A stretch of 64,000 nt of DNA from Fusarium oxysporum f. sp. lycopersici 4287 (lineage: Eukaryota > Ascomycota > Sordariomycetes > Hypocreales > Nectriaceae), in the NCBI RefSeq assembly GCF_000149955.1, contig NC_030991.1, positions 1,460,747 to 1,524,746 of the forward strand, in the 5' to 3' direction. Below, in pieces: positions 1 to 9,043 of the stretch; position 1 is the first letter of the stretch; each line of letters begins with the position of its first letter. A program made the position numbers and the translations under genes. A model generated the notes under the pieces. The model saw only the letters and a list, made by a program, of their open reading frames with translations, had not been told where the DNA came from and did not search any database.

Positions 1-379
1 ATAAGCTGAAGGCTAGTTTATAAGTAGTCTAACTATTACTACACTTCTTTGAAGTTACTAAATCTATGCCTAGACTACCGGACCTAAACGTCCGGATGAG
101 TTCCCATCCAGTACTAATCACAAGTTATTAGAAGCTAGTTAGCCATATTCACCGTCGTGATAAGGAACAAGTAATAAAGAGACTAATGTCACTGTTTATT
201 TTAGTTTTTCCTTAGTATCTCGAATATTTTACTATCTTTCTTTTACTCGTCAGTACAGTGGGATACAGAAAGTATTCACAGGTGTGCAGATGGACCCTCG
301 CCCCACTAAGGCTAAGTTTAAACGAGATTTTATCGAGGCTGTAGTAAGACGGTAACGACTACTCAAGTATGCACGGCAG
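1..379. other. No gene recognised
   Basis: AT-rich at the left and of mixed composition to the right. I see no convincing ORF or repeat here except the first of the palindromes that start at 380. Confidence 0.4.
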
Positions 380-507
380 GAACGGGGCCCGTTCTGAGTT
401 CTAACCCAATCACATGCACTAGAATCGACAAGGTTCGCGCCACCCCAGAACGGGGCCCGTTCTGATTTTTAACTCTCAACAGCAAACACAGAACGGGGCC
501 CGTTCTG
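380..507. promoter_or_regulatory. Three copies of a GAACGGGGCCCGTTC palindrome
   Basis: Three near-perfect inverted repeats with a single central G lie at 380-394 (15 bp), 446-464 (CAGAACGGGGCCCGTTCTG, 19 bp) and 489-507 (same 19 bp). Centres are 68 and 43 bp apart and 154-265 bp upstream of the ATG at 652. The repeated symmetric half-site GAACGGG suggests binding by a dimeric protein, or recombination sites. Two other OrsD-like genes in the window have different palindrome trios at a similar distance. The repeats are seen directly; function is inferred. Confidence 0.7.
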
Positions 508-651
508 GCTTCAAAGGGTCCGTGCTACCCATGCCCAATCCATTGAATCTAGTGTCCCGCTTCTCCCCTTTTACATTTCCCACCTGGCCCGTAATAACCC
601 CATATAAACAACCCCGTATCAATGACTCTATATGAACAACTAACCTAGACA

Positions 652-897
652 ATGACCGGAATCCATCAAGAAATCTCACTAAGCCTGGATCAACACTCTT
701 GGCTAGAGAAACTCCATCTTTACTTTAATTTACCAGAGCCGGCCATTATCTGCACGCTATGTGGCTACGCGCTTGCGGCTGACAATGACCGCGTCGGGAG
801 GCACCTGGGCGAGAAACATCAAATCTCCAAAGCAGCTCGCCAGAAACTGAACACCTTGGTAAACTCGCTCAAGCTCCCTGTTCTGAATAGCAAGTGA
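652..897 (+). CDS. OrsD/DUF3505-like N-terminal zinc-finger fragment
   Basis: An 81-codon ORF. After about 30 residues it carries a C2H2-like finger: CTLC, then HLGEKH about 15 residues later. This is the N-terminal signature of the fungal OrsD/DUF3505 family (named after the orsellinic acid cluster protein D of Aspergillus). Two other members here share the pattern of an aliphatic stretch, II/IVC-x2-C-G-[YF]-A. The ORF ends in AAGTGAGT, which could be a splice donor, but I cannot find the rest of the family protein downstream. It is therefore either exon 1 of a decayed gene or a 5' remnant. Three palindromes lie just upstream. Molecular function of the family is not established. Confidence 0.6.
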   Translation: MTGIHQEISLSLDQHSWLEKLHLYFNLPEPAIICTLCGYALAADNDRVGRHLGEKHQISKAARQKLNTLVNSLKLPVLNSK

Positions 898-1214
898 GTA
901 GGTAGTACGTGTCGCTGATAAATACCAGATACCGTTATTACTTGTAAACGTTTTGACTTGCTCATTGAGACTATCTTTGATGGCAAACCTGTGACTCAGG
1001 CGAAAATGCTAAAGAGGGTGAAAAACACTGGACCGAAAGTATTTCTTGTTTGATCTGTGACTTTAATGTTTAATAAATATCTAGTCAATAGTCTTCGTCG
1101 GCTCAAAATGGTCATCAGCACCTGCATTTGTCAGCGTCACGTTCAAATCACCCATGAATACATGCTCATCAGCCCTGATAATTATTACAATCATTATGGT
1201 GGTTATTCTTCGAT
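898..1214. other. No clear gene; possible short exon
   Basis: About 950-1054 holds an open stretch without its own ATG (reads FDLLIETIFDGKPVTQ... in frame). It could be a downstream exon of the 652 gene or chance. Nothing else recognised. Confidence 0.25.
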
Positions 1215-1772
1215 ATGAAATTCAGCACTGCACGTGCGACTTTGGTAGTGCTGGCTCCTGTCCTTTCATTAGCCAAGGGTAAAAAGCTCGACTCCGTCAG
1301 TTTCCAGGCCGACATTAAGACAGATAAGTCATCATCTGCTACAAACCACTATATGTGTACAGCACAGCTCACAATAACCGGTCTCATGCTAAATCTCAAA
1401 GTTCTGAATGATATCTCCTTCGATAGCGGCAGCAACAGAGCGCTTGGCTCCCCCGGCTACAGCGCATCTGTCGACTACACCTACAAGCGCGCCTCTGAAG
1501 TGAAGGAAGCCAAAGCCTGGAAACGATACTTCTCTGTAATCTCCGCCTCCGTCGATTATGTTAGTCTCAAAGTTGAGGATAAGCCCATCCATATTCATGG
1601 CCTGACATATTCGCCATCTACAAGTGTAGAGGGTATCACTGCCGAAATCGCGCTAGGACTTGAAGGCGCTGCAGGTTGCGACGCTTCTTCGTATCGCGGT
1701 CTTGATGTCAAGGGCAAGGGGACACTGCCAAGAACTCTTGATTCGGCACGGCACCCCTGCTATCTGGTTTAA
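1215..1772 (+). CDS. Small putative secreted protein, 3' end replaced
   Basis: A 185-codon ORF starting MKFSTARATLVVLAPVLSLAKG, a plausible signal peptide of about 20 residues. A cysteine-poor, beta-rich-looking mature region follows (alternating hydrophobic residues, DISFDSGS, YSASVDYTYKR). I do not recognise a family. From about 1710 the ORF overlaps, in another frame, a sequence that reads as a Helitron Rep-domain remnant, so the last 20 or so residues are probably not native. It looks like a small secreted protein gene whose 3' end was overwritten. An intron could also be hidden. Function unknown. Confidence 0.4.
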   Translation: MKFSTARATLVVLAPVLSLAKGKKLDSVSFQADIKTDKSSSATNHYMCTAQLTITGLMLNLKVLNDISFDSGSNRALGSPGYSASVDYTYKRASEVKEAKAWKRYFSVISASVDYVSLKVEDKPIHIHGLTYSPSTSVEGITAEIALGLEGAAGCDASSYRGLDVKGKGTLPRTLDSARHPCYLV

Positions 1773-2250
1773 ACTAAACCTGAACGATATAACGAGCCCG
1801 ATAGAAGTCGGGCTAAGACAAACGAAACCGAAGAATACCTAAAGAGTCTTGGCCGGGCAAACAAGAGAGCACGACTCGCCTTATCGGATTCTTTCAGCTC
1901 GGCCATCTTTTGTCACCGGGAGATGTCCATGTTCTTTCAGTATTACGTGATGGTTGGGAAAGATGCGATATTTGGGCGGATTAGTCAGTACTACGGGGCA
2001 GTAGAGACAAACAAAAGGAGCGCGCTCCAATTTCACGGCCTCCTCTGCCTGCAGGGTAACATGTATCTAAGTTCCCTTCTCAATGACGTTCAAGGAGAGA
2101 GGCAAGTTGCATAGCGGCAGCGGGTGACCGAATATGTTGATAGTGTTTTTGCGGAGGTTCGTTTATGCCACACCTGGATCTGGCATGTTGGTGATCGAGG
2201 GCAGATTAGTTGTGTTGGGAAAACAGGACCACTGTCTATTAGGTGCGACC
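1711..2250 (+). pseudogene. Helitron-like (Helitron_like_N) remnant
   Basis: In frame 1 near 1720-1810 the translation contains GTPAIWFKLNLNDITSPI. In frame 3 from 1905 it contains FFQYYVMVGKDAIFGRISQYY followed by GAVETNKRSALQFHGLLCL. These match the pattern of the fungal Helitron-like N-terminal (Rep-associated) domain: GPPxIWFTINPxDxxNPI, then FF...FGRVxxYYGxVExQxRGxLHxHxLL. The blocks are in different frames and stops interrupt (about 1840 and 2114), so this is a dead fragment. The PIF1-like helicase part is absent. It abuts and overlaps the 3' end of the secreted-protein ORF. Confidence 0.6.
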
Positions 2251-2563
2251 GGTAAATGGTGTTGTGTACTATAATCTCGCAGTCTCGCATAGCTACCCTT
2301 CTTACATTCTCCCTGAACCTTGACCAAATTTATTATCACAACATGAAGAAAATAGTCCTCAGCATTGCAAGTTTACCAACTTGCTGGTTTACAATTGGGA
2401 AAGATTCCCCTACTAAGATGAAATTAGTGTTCGGACTGCAACCTCGGGCCTTTGCGAGTGGCCTGGCGGCCGAAGGAGCGCTCGTTTCTGGCGCTTCGAA
2501 TGCCTCGAACAAGCGTCCTAGCTGTTCGAGAGGGTTTGGGATGCTGTAAGCTGTGGCACAGTT
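2251..2563. other. No gene recognised
   Basis: Short ORFs only, none with a recognisable domain. Confidence 0.3.
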
Positions 2564-3337
2564 TTAATCACCCTCCGACTCCATTTCGCAATCATCCTCC
2601 GACTCCGTTCCATAGTCACCCTCCGACTCCGTTTCATAGTCACCATCCAGCTCCATGCCAAGATCCAGATCCCGATCCATGTCATCGTGTCTCACGCTAG
2701 CAAGCAACCAATACAGCTTGAGCAAACGTGGACATCGGAGGCCTTGAATCTCGTCCATTTCTTGCAGCCACAACAGAATGCATTGCGGACCTATTTTTTC
2801 TAGGTCGTCCCAGTTCTTCCATCCCATGTAACGGAGAGCAGTGGCGCCCAATAAAGTCACACCAGTCCGGTCAGTTTTACCATCAGCCACCATACATGCG
2901 GCAACAAAATCTTTTACTGGCTTGACCCATTCACATGACACTACCGGATACGATTCACCGGTCTGCTCCCGCGCTTCGTCCTCGTTTCCATACTTCGCAT
3001 CTAGCATTTCCCTGTGTAACGTCTGCCAGCACAAAAGCTTTGGAAACCGACAATTGTTGCATCGCGCTCCTGGTCCATGGCTTTGCGCCTTGTAATCTTC
3101 CAAGACTTTGAGCCAGACATGCGCTTCACTTTTATGATCTTGATAGTAACAGTTCTCAATCATATGTGTATCAGCATCTTTGCTGCCTGGCCCATCATCT
3201 TTTGATCTCTGGATGAAGCAGAGCGTACAGTGGAGCCGGTTTCCGCGGATAAGCTCTTGTAGTTTCGTAACAATAATGTCATCACGTAGTCCTGTGGTCC
3301 TGCTGCTGTCCTTCCTAGTGCACCATACTAAAATCAA
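2564..3337 (-). pseudogene. C-terminal zinc-binding tail of a telomere-linked (RecQ-like) helicase
   Basis: A 257-residue reading without helicase motifs. It contains LHCTLCF at about 35, HMIENCYYQDHKS..VWLKVLEDY at about 60-80, then RCNNCRFPKLLCWQ at about 93-106. A helical stretch GVTLLGATALRYMGW..W..WLQEMD...RLLKLYWLLA and a strongly acidic C-terminus follow. The Cys-rich W..CxxCxxPxxxCxxW layout is what I associate with the extreme C-terminus of fungal telomere-linked RecQ helicases, which often carry OrsD/DUF3505 sequences at the other end. The helicase domain should lie to the right on this strand. Instead, intergenic repeats and the plus-strand OrsD-like ORF are there, so the gene is truncated near 3337. 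The acidic tail is encoded by about four 24-bp repeats (2566-2660). Confidence 0.5.
2566..2660 (-). repeat. 24-bp minisatellite coding for acidic tail
   Basis: About four tandem units of a 24-bp sequence (core CACCCTCCGACTCCGTTTCA on the plus strand), giving E-S-E-G-D-Y-x-T repeats in the minus-strand ORF. Later units are degenerate. Confidence 0.6.
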
Positions 3338-3495
3338 TTCTACGTAGAATTCATTTGTTTTATGCTAAACAACCCAGGGTAGAATTGGTTTTTACAGGGG
3401 AGTAGAATTCAATTTCTAGACCTACTTAACAGGGAGTAGGCTTGAATTTCGCAAGGGGTAGACTTTATTTATGCTAGGGGTAGACTTCATTTAAA
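3335..3495. repeat. Palindrome plus five GGGGTAGAMTT direct repeats
   Basis: A perfect 16-bp palindrome AATTCTACGTAGAATT (3335-3350) is followed by about five direct repeats of a GGGRGTAG[AG][AC]TT-x-[AC]ATTT unit, starting near 3379, 3398, 3431, 3455 and 3475 (roughly 20-30 bp spacing). The unit shares GTAGAATTC with the palindrome arms. This lies between the truncated helicase tail and the intact OrsD-like ORF. The repeats are directly visible. A role as promoter, recombination site or telomere-like tract is not known. Confidence 0.55.
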
Positions 3496-3524
3496 CCAGG
3501 GTCAATAATTAGATTAATGACATG

Positions 3525-3559
3525 ACGCGTAGTCGCGTGAGTACACGCGAGTACGCGTG
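3525..3559. promoter_or_regulatory. Alternating ACGCG/CGCGT half-sites, 10-bp period
   Basis: Four alternating half-sites, ACGCG (3525), CGCGTG (3534), CACGCG (3544) and CGCGTG (3554), are separated by 4-bp TAGT/AGTA spacers. They form three overlapping palindromes in which the half-sites recur every 9-10 bp, one helical turn. They lie 37 bp before the first ATG (3596) and about 130 bp before the second (3689) of the intact OrsD-like gene. The motif contains the MluI/MCB-like ACGCG core. Function is inferred only. Confidence 0.65.
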
Positions 3560-3595
3560 ATTTACGGCGTATATTAACTAGTAATAACTCTTTAG

Positions 3596-6500
3596 ATGGT
3601 TCATAGAGATCCTCCCCCTTACCCAAGACCGAGATATAGGGAGCATATACCCAATCGCCGTATAACAAGTTTATTTCCAATCAAGACAATGGGCCCTAGT
3701 AAGCTATCTCAATCATCCAACCCAGTCCACCCATTCGTTATTCTTCTAGAATATCAACTTATAGTATGCGAGTTATGCGGATTTGCAACCCTCCCCAACG
3801 AGGTCAACACACACCTCAGGACAAAACACAACAATATTTCTCTGGAATGCCGGCATAGATTGGTAGAGCAGGTCAAAGCAATCCCAGATCTTCTCCAAGA
3901 CCAGTCTAAGCTTCGACTACCACGCATACCGATTGAAGCGATTCCTTGCCTTGCTACACCGAGATTGGACGGACTAAAGTGCCGGAAATGTGGCCATATA
4001 TTCCGCCAAGCCCAAAAGATGAGGCTCCATTGTACGGAGGAGCACCTGTGGAAAAACCCAAGAGGAAGAGGAAGGCCGATATCAGGTCTGGAGCCATCTG
4101 CCGAATTACCATGGATCGAGGGCGTTGCCTGTCAACGGTTTTTCCCTTCTCGGGAAGGCAGTAGATGGTTCGAGGTCCTTCGAGAAACTGGAAAATCGAA
4201 GAAGGGAGCAAGACTCGCAAAATCATCTCGGCCTGATTTGAGCAAAGACGTCCGAAGCCTGAACTGTGAGGCGCGCACCCATCTAAGCGATGTATTAGAG
4301 CGAGAGGAGAATTATTTTCGCCAGATGAATCAGCCACGCATGAGTGCCAAGGACTTGGGTAGCGATGCTCTTGCATCTACCGGCCTATGGCAAGAGAGAA
4401 CTCAATGGCGGGTCATCTTTCAGAACACTCGACGTGACATTCTACGAGCAATGACGCGGTTACCGGATCGACATTCACTCATGTCAGACTATGTTATGGG
4501 ACAAGGGTGCCGGCAAGGCGATCCGGATATCAGGAGCTCGTACGTGGATGAACAGAAACTATCTTGTACCGTGAGGGCATTAGACTTGGTGATAGATCGC
4601 TGCGAGAACACAGTCCGTTACACCAGTCGTACCCTCTTATGCTGGCTCTTGAGTCTGAAGCTTCATGTCTATCGCGAAGCTCCGTTCCGTCTTGTGGCAG
4701 AGAAGAGCAGCGAAACTAAATATAGGGTACTTGAGAAACGCTTTCTTACATTCGTTATCCGACTTCATAGGATGTCGAATGCTTTACAGGGAGAAGTGGC
4801 GAACGTCCGATTCAATCCGGTACTTTCCGCGACAGTAGAACGTTTATGGAGCCATAAAATTTGGAATATGTTCGATGTATCTCGGGGACTGTGGCCCGAT
4901 CTTGGGAACTACCGCTGCGTCGAAGAGACTTCTGTGGCCCTGAATGAGGATCGGTCTAATTCGACTGGTAGCGAGGATGGGGAAAGAACAGGCAACAACG
5001 ATAGGGATGATATCGACCCAGAAGGGGAGGATGATGGCGACGGTGATGAGGACTGGGATTCAGATGACGATGAACTTGACCATGATGACTCTGCATATGG
5101 CAGCGATCGGGCCGAGTTCAGCCGAGAAGCCCATCTAGAACTACAGGTTCCAGCGGATGGTGAGCTCGATATTGCGGCCTTCGATGATTTCCTGGAGCTG
5201 CTCTATGATGCTTGCCTTACTCTGTGTACGGAGACCTTCATTGCTGGGCAGCCCGGCTCCACGCTATTAGTTTACTTCAGCGGTATCCTTGGTTTTTCTA
5301 AAGACTGCCAACACTTTTTGCTTGCACGACAGTACTGTCCACAACTATCTGGGCTCATTTATATGCAGCGCCTATTGCTTCTAGAACGCGCATTGCCATT
5401 AAGGCCATATAACACTATTGGCATCCCACAACGGCCACATACACAACAACTCAAAAGGTTAAACGAAATTCGAGCGGAGCATATGGTCCTAGGTTCACAA
5501 TCTCCACTTGCTGAGCTAGTCAGTCTTCGAAACTTTGGTCGCACTATAGCTCGCACCGAACCACCATCTATTCTTTTCTACTGGAGTGACGATGGGGAGA
5601 CAGTTTCAAACGGAAGCTTACAATTAACTATGGATAAATTTCGTGAGCTTCCAGAGTATTTTACGTCTCGAGCGGAAGAATTATGTGGCAGTCTCATGTA
5701 TGGTCTCGAACCTGAGATCGACTTAGCATCAGTCAAGGATGACTTGGCAAATTCACAGAGCGGATACTGTTTTGTCAAGCATCCCGCGAACGGTCTTGAG
5801 TCGGCATACAAGGAATTGCTGATCCAAGCCTATTCCTCCAGCAACGGCGCCCTTGCCAGAGACGGCTACTGGAGGTGGCCTATCGTTATGTCATACCTTA
5901 AGCAAGTGACCGAACTGGAAGAGATGCTTGCTGGCGGCCTCTATGTGGAAGGCGGTTCGTGTCCGCGAGTGCGTGAGCTTTTTGCCCTTGAATGTGAGAA
6001 CGGACCATTCACCAGTTGTGGAATTTACGTTTGGGGTGGTTCCGTGGTGTATGTCGCACGACACCATAAAGCGAAACGACAAACGAACCGCGAGTTTTAT
6101 GTGGTTCGCTTCCTGCCAGCCAGATTAAGCCGGGCTATGTACTTGTACCTTGTCTATATCCGGAGATTGGCCAACTTATTACGTCGAGAACAGGTTAGGC
6201 ACTCTGAGATTGTTCAGAAGGGCTCAGATGAACGAAACGAACGGCTTCTTTTTCATGTGAATGGAAAGGCCTGGTCTACTTCTCGCCTTACCGAGATTCT
6301 GGTCAAGGCCACTTCAAAGATCTGGAACCAAGCTATCAATGTCCGCTTATATCGCCAACTCGCCATCGCTATTACAGAGAGGCACGTCCGCGAGGTACAT
6401 ACCCCGTTCAATAGATACGATGACCTAAGCAGCGGCGCAGATAGAAATGCTGTGTTTGCGTGGCAAAGCGGACATCGTCCATTGCAACGGGAGACCACCT

Positions 6501-6817
6501 ATGGACTTGACGGAGCCTATCCGTTTCGACTCCAACCGGCACTCTTGCGTGCTTATGAGTGGGCTTCAACTCGTTGGCATGAATTTCTGCACCAACCAAG
6601 CAAAAGATGGTCTCTATCTGGTAGCCGAATACCTGCATTACTTGAAACAGAAATGAAGCAGCGCAAGCGTAATATCGCAATGACTTTGCAGGATACTCTG
6701 GCACTCCCAGAAGAGGCTAATTCATCTAAAAGATGCAAGGTAGCTAGCATATCTGGCTCGTTAGTGGAGCGAGATCAGGAAGCTAGGAACGGAGCTAGGA
6801 ACGGAATGCGAGCCTGA
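3596..6817 (+). CDS. Intact OrsD/DUF3505-like protein with C-terminal tyrosine-recombinase motifs
   Basis: A 1,073-codon intronless ORF. Met32 (3689) may be the real start, since relatives begin about 27-35 residues before the finger. Two C2H2 fingers are present: C58, C61, H73, H78 and C129, C132, H145, H150. Residues 443-510 are an acidic linker. Residues 525-605 contain the conserved block ILGFSKD..LSGLIYMQRLLLLERALP shared with the 7400 copy. Residues 785-985 resemble a tyrosine recombinase: box I CPRVREL (R791/R793), beta-hairpin lysine RHHKAK (K825), box II YRQL (R920), GH (H960), and a tyrosine (Y969) nine residues after the His, the XerD-like spacing. The HxxR histidine position reads Arg (R917). 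Family: OrsD/DUF3505, related to the N-terminal part of telomere-linked helicases. The length and absence of stops beside RIP-decayed neighbours suggest recent function. Recombinase activity is inferred. Confidence 0.75.
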   Translation: MVHRDPPPYPRPRYREHIPNRRITSLFPIKTMGPSKLSQSSNPVHPFVILLEYQLIVCELCGFATLPNEVNTHLRTKHNNISLECRHRLVEQVKAIPDLLQDQSKLRLPRIPIEAIPCLATPRLDGLKCRKCGHIFRQAQKMRLHCTEEHLWKNPRGRGRPISGLEPSAELPWIEGVACQRFFPSREGSRWFEVLRETGKSKKGARLAKSSRPDLSKDVRSLNCEARTHLSDVLEREENYFRQMNQPRMSAKDLGSDALASTGLWQERTQWRVIFQNTRRDILRAMTRLPDRHSLMSDYVMGQGCRQGDPDIRSSYVDEQKLSCTVRALDLVIDRCENTVRYTSRTLLCWLLSLKLHVYREAPFRLVAEKSSETKYRVLEKRFLTFVIRLHRMSNALQGEVANVRFNPVLSATVERLWSHKIWNMFDVSRGLWPDLGNYRCVEETSVALNEDRSNSTGSEDGERTGNNDRDDIDPEGEDDGDGDEDWDSDDDELDHDDSAYGSDRAEFSREAHLELQVPADGELDIAAFDDFLELLYDACLTLCTETFIAGQPGSTLLVYFSGILGFSKDCQHFLLARQYCPQLSGLIYMQRLLLLERALPLRPYNTIGIPQRPHTQQLKRLNEIRAEHMVLGSQSPLAELVSLRNFGRTIARTEPPSILFYWSDDGETVSNGSLQLTMDKFRELPEYFTSRAEELCGSLMYGLEPEIDLASVKDDLANSQSGYCFVKHPANGLESAYKELLIQAYSSSNGALARDGYWRWPIVMSYLKQVTELEEMLAGGLYVEGGSCPRVRELFALECENGPFTSCGIYVWGGSVVYVARHHKAKRQTNREFYVVRFLPARLSRAMYLYLVYIRRLANLLRREQVRHSEIVQKGSDERNERLLFHVNGKAWSTSRLTEILVKATSKIWNQAINVRLYRQLAIAITERHVREVHTPFNRYDDLSSGADRNAVFAWQSGHRPLQRETTYGLDGAYPFRLQPALLRAYEWASTRWHEFLHQPSKRWSLSGSRIPALLETEMKQRKRNIAMTLQDTLALPEEANSSKRCKVASISGSLVERDQEARNGARNGMRA

Positions 6818-6830
6818 TGAGAACCTATGT

Positions 6831-7304
6831 TTGGCTAGTGACAGTTTTGGGGGCGTGAACTCTCAATATCTCAAGGTAGGAAGCGATTTGTGGATAGATA
6901 AGGTTCTCTGCGTGCTTCCAGAGCATCAAGTCCTTATATGTCTTCTTTGCAGAGCTGCTATCCAACCAGGCGGGGGCATAGTAAGCCACTTCCGGAGAGC
7001 ACACCAATTTAAAGGTGTCGAACTCCAACAAGTCACGGCTTTCTGCGCCGGGAGGTTATTTAAAGATCCGTGCACAGTGCCGCTGCCAAAGAATGGAAGC
7101 AAGTCTATCCCAGAGCTTCCAAAATGGAAGGGCTATAGCTGCAAACACTGCAACTATATAACAATAAATCGCAAGAATATGACATCTCACCTTACAAAAC
7201 TTAAACACTCAACTCAAGCGGATGACGAGACGGACTGGGTATATGTTATCGTTCAAACGTTCTCAAGGGGCAGGTACATACGCTATTGGACTGTTGAAGA
7301 ATGA
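6831..7304 (+). pseudogene. OrsD/DUF3505-like copy 2, truncated after second finger
   Basis: 157 codons starting 13 bp after the previous stop. The first finger-like motif is ICLLC...HFRRAH, and the second is YSCKHCNYITINRKNMTSHL. This is followed by a VQTFSRGRYIRYWTVEE block that also appears in copy 3 ([15 protein letters not shown]). It then stops. The acidic linker, the LxGxLxxERxLP block and the recombinase-like part are missing, so this is a 3'-truncated relative. It has no palindrome trio of its own upstream, unlike the three other 5' ends. The tight spacing suggests tandem duplication or recombination junctions rather than a co-transcribed gene. Confidence 0.5.
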
Positions 7305-7399
7305 GATGGAATATATATTCATATAATAAGGGCACATTAGGGACAACAAAATAAAAGACATTTAGTTGGAGAGATTATTCAATTATATACTATGATATC

Positions 7400-9043
7400 T
7401 TGCTTTGTCTACTTTGCAAAGCAGCTATCAAGCCCGAACCGGCTCAGGTAGAGCGTCACTATCGCAATTGCCATAAGACTATCGGACAGCCGCTACAAGA
7501 AGTCATCGCGTTTGCCGAATCGTTCTCATCGGCAGGATGGCGCCCCCGAGCACTACAAGACCCAACAGATGAGAACATGGAACTGCCACCAGACGGAAGC
7601 CCACCTATCCCCGGACTAAAGACATATAAGGGACTCAGCTGCGAGAGCTGTCGATTTCTAACCCGCAATCGTCGGAATTTCGCCACGCATGAAACCCGCG
7701 AAAGGCACTACAAGCTGCAGGTCAGCGGCGGGGGAGGGAAAGGTCGGGCGACGGTGATGCTCCAGTCACTGCGCAAGGCTCCGCACGCAAGGTACTGGAT
7801 CGTCAATCCAGCCGCCGTACGGGCCAACGGCAGCGGCGACGAGAGCAGCAGCAGCAGCAGAAGCAGCAATACGGCTGAGCAGGGGAATGGTGGTGGCGAC
7901 GGCAACACTGATACTGTACTGCTACAGACCGTCCGGGCGTGCGAGAAGGATCTGAAGGAGGCGGAGGTGGAACGGAGACGTCAAGTGGAGGCACCAGGTG
8001 GAGTTGAAACTGAGTCAAGATGGGTGCAGTTTATGAAATGGTCGGCGCACTTGCAGCAGAAGGATAAACCGATGCTGCACCAGGCAGGACTATCACCGGC
8101 TTCTGCCGCAGTCGAGCAGCGGATGTGGCCCCGCGAGCGCCGTGAAGCGAACCAGAGGCTACGTGAGTTGACCGAGAGCTTCCGGCGCGAGCTTGGCCGT
8201 TGTATGGAAAGACTGGATAGGGTGCCGGACGACACGCTCGAGTGGCTCGGCAGCATTGACCCAACCAAGCCAGTATCGACCCTGTTCGGCCGAAAGCAGC
8301 AGTCAGATACGATGGATAGGTACAGTGCATGCTGGCAGCGGTACTTGTGCTATTGTGTCCGGATCCAGCCGCTTGGGCGCGAGGGAGCTAAGACAGAGCA
8401 CGGTATCCGATTTACGGAAGAGCAGTGGAACTCTCTGATCGATATCATACAGCGACTTGATACCGTTGCTGACAAGAAGAAGAAGCAGGGGCAGAAACAG
8501 GTCATGAAGGACAGCAGGGAAGGTGATAGTGATGGAGGGAGCGCTGAGGGTAGAGAAGAGGGGAAAGAAGAAGACTCCGACAAAGAGGCACTTGACGAGG
8601 CTGTCTTTGACTTCTGCATCAAGTCAATCAAGCAGAAGCTTGGGAGGAAGCAGTATCATAACCCACTGCTCCACTTTACGGCCGTATTAGGTATCAAGGA
8701 GGATGGTACATGGGTTCCGTCCCACACACATACTCGGTTTCTCGCCGGCTTCTTATGGTGCGGGAGGATTCTGATGTTGGAGCACTTTTTTGAGGATGAC
8801 CCGTACGACTCCGAGGACTCGACTTGCGACACGAGTTTCGCGGCTATCGGTCGGTTCCAGAAAGGTCATCGCAACTGGCTCGCAACCGGCTCATATACAC
8901 CGTTCAGCGCTATTATTCAGTGGATGACGTACGGACGGGGCTACCGCAATCAGGAAGGTGGGCAAGCGAGGGTGCTATGGGACAGTGATGGCATGACGCT
9001 TAATTATCTGGGTGATAAGATCATAGGGCAACCGACGAACTAA
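7400..9043 (+). pseudogene. OrsD/DUF3505-like copy 3, truncated at both ends
   Basis: A 547-codon open frame. The first finger is [14 protein letters not shown]...HYRNCH with no good upstream start (the preceding codons are in frame but lack the usual N-terminus). The second finger is [20 protein letters not shown] Ser-rich and charged linker follows, with a hydrophilic coiled segment and a KKKKQGQKQ...[11 protein letters not shown] tract. At about 425-500 comes the conserved block [38 protein letters not shown]. It ends in GQPTN at the border of AT-rich RIP DNA, so the recombinase-like C-terminus is lost. The GC-rich, stop-free body indicates that this copy escaped heavy RIP. Confidence 0.55.

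Noticed and set aside
2566..2660. CRISPR-like array
   Set aside because: Tandem units without spacers inside an acidic coding tail, in a eukaryote. No CRISPR array seen anywhere.
7708..8631. Minus-strand Ser/Leu-rich ORFs
   Set aside because: Shadows of the AGC/GAG repeats in the plus-strand OrsD-like copy 3.
3596..9043. Starship captain (DUF3435) and Starship cargo
   Set aside because: The recombinase-like ORF is OrsD/DUF3505-type with C2H2 fingers. I see no DUF3435 start, no defined 5' element end, and cargo-like genes are dispersed and broken.
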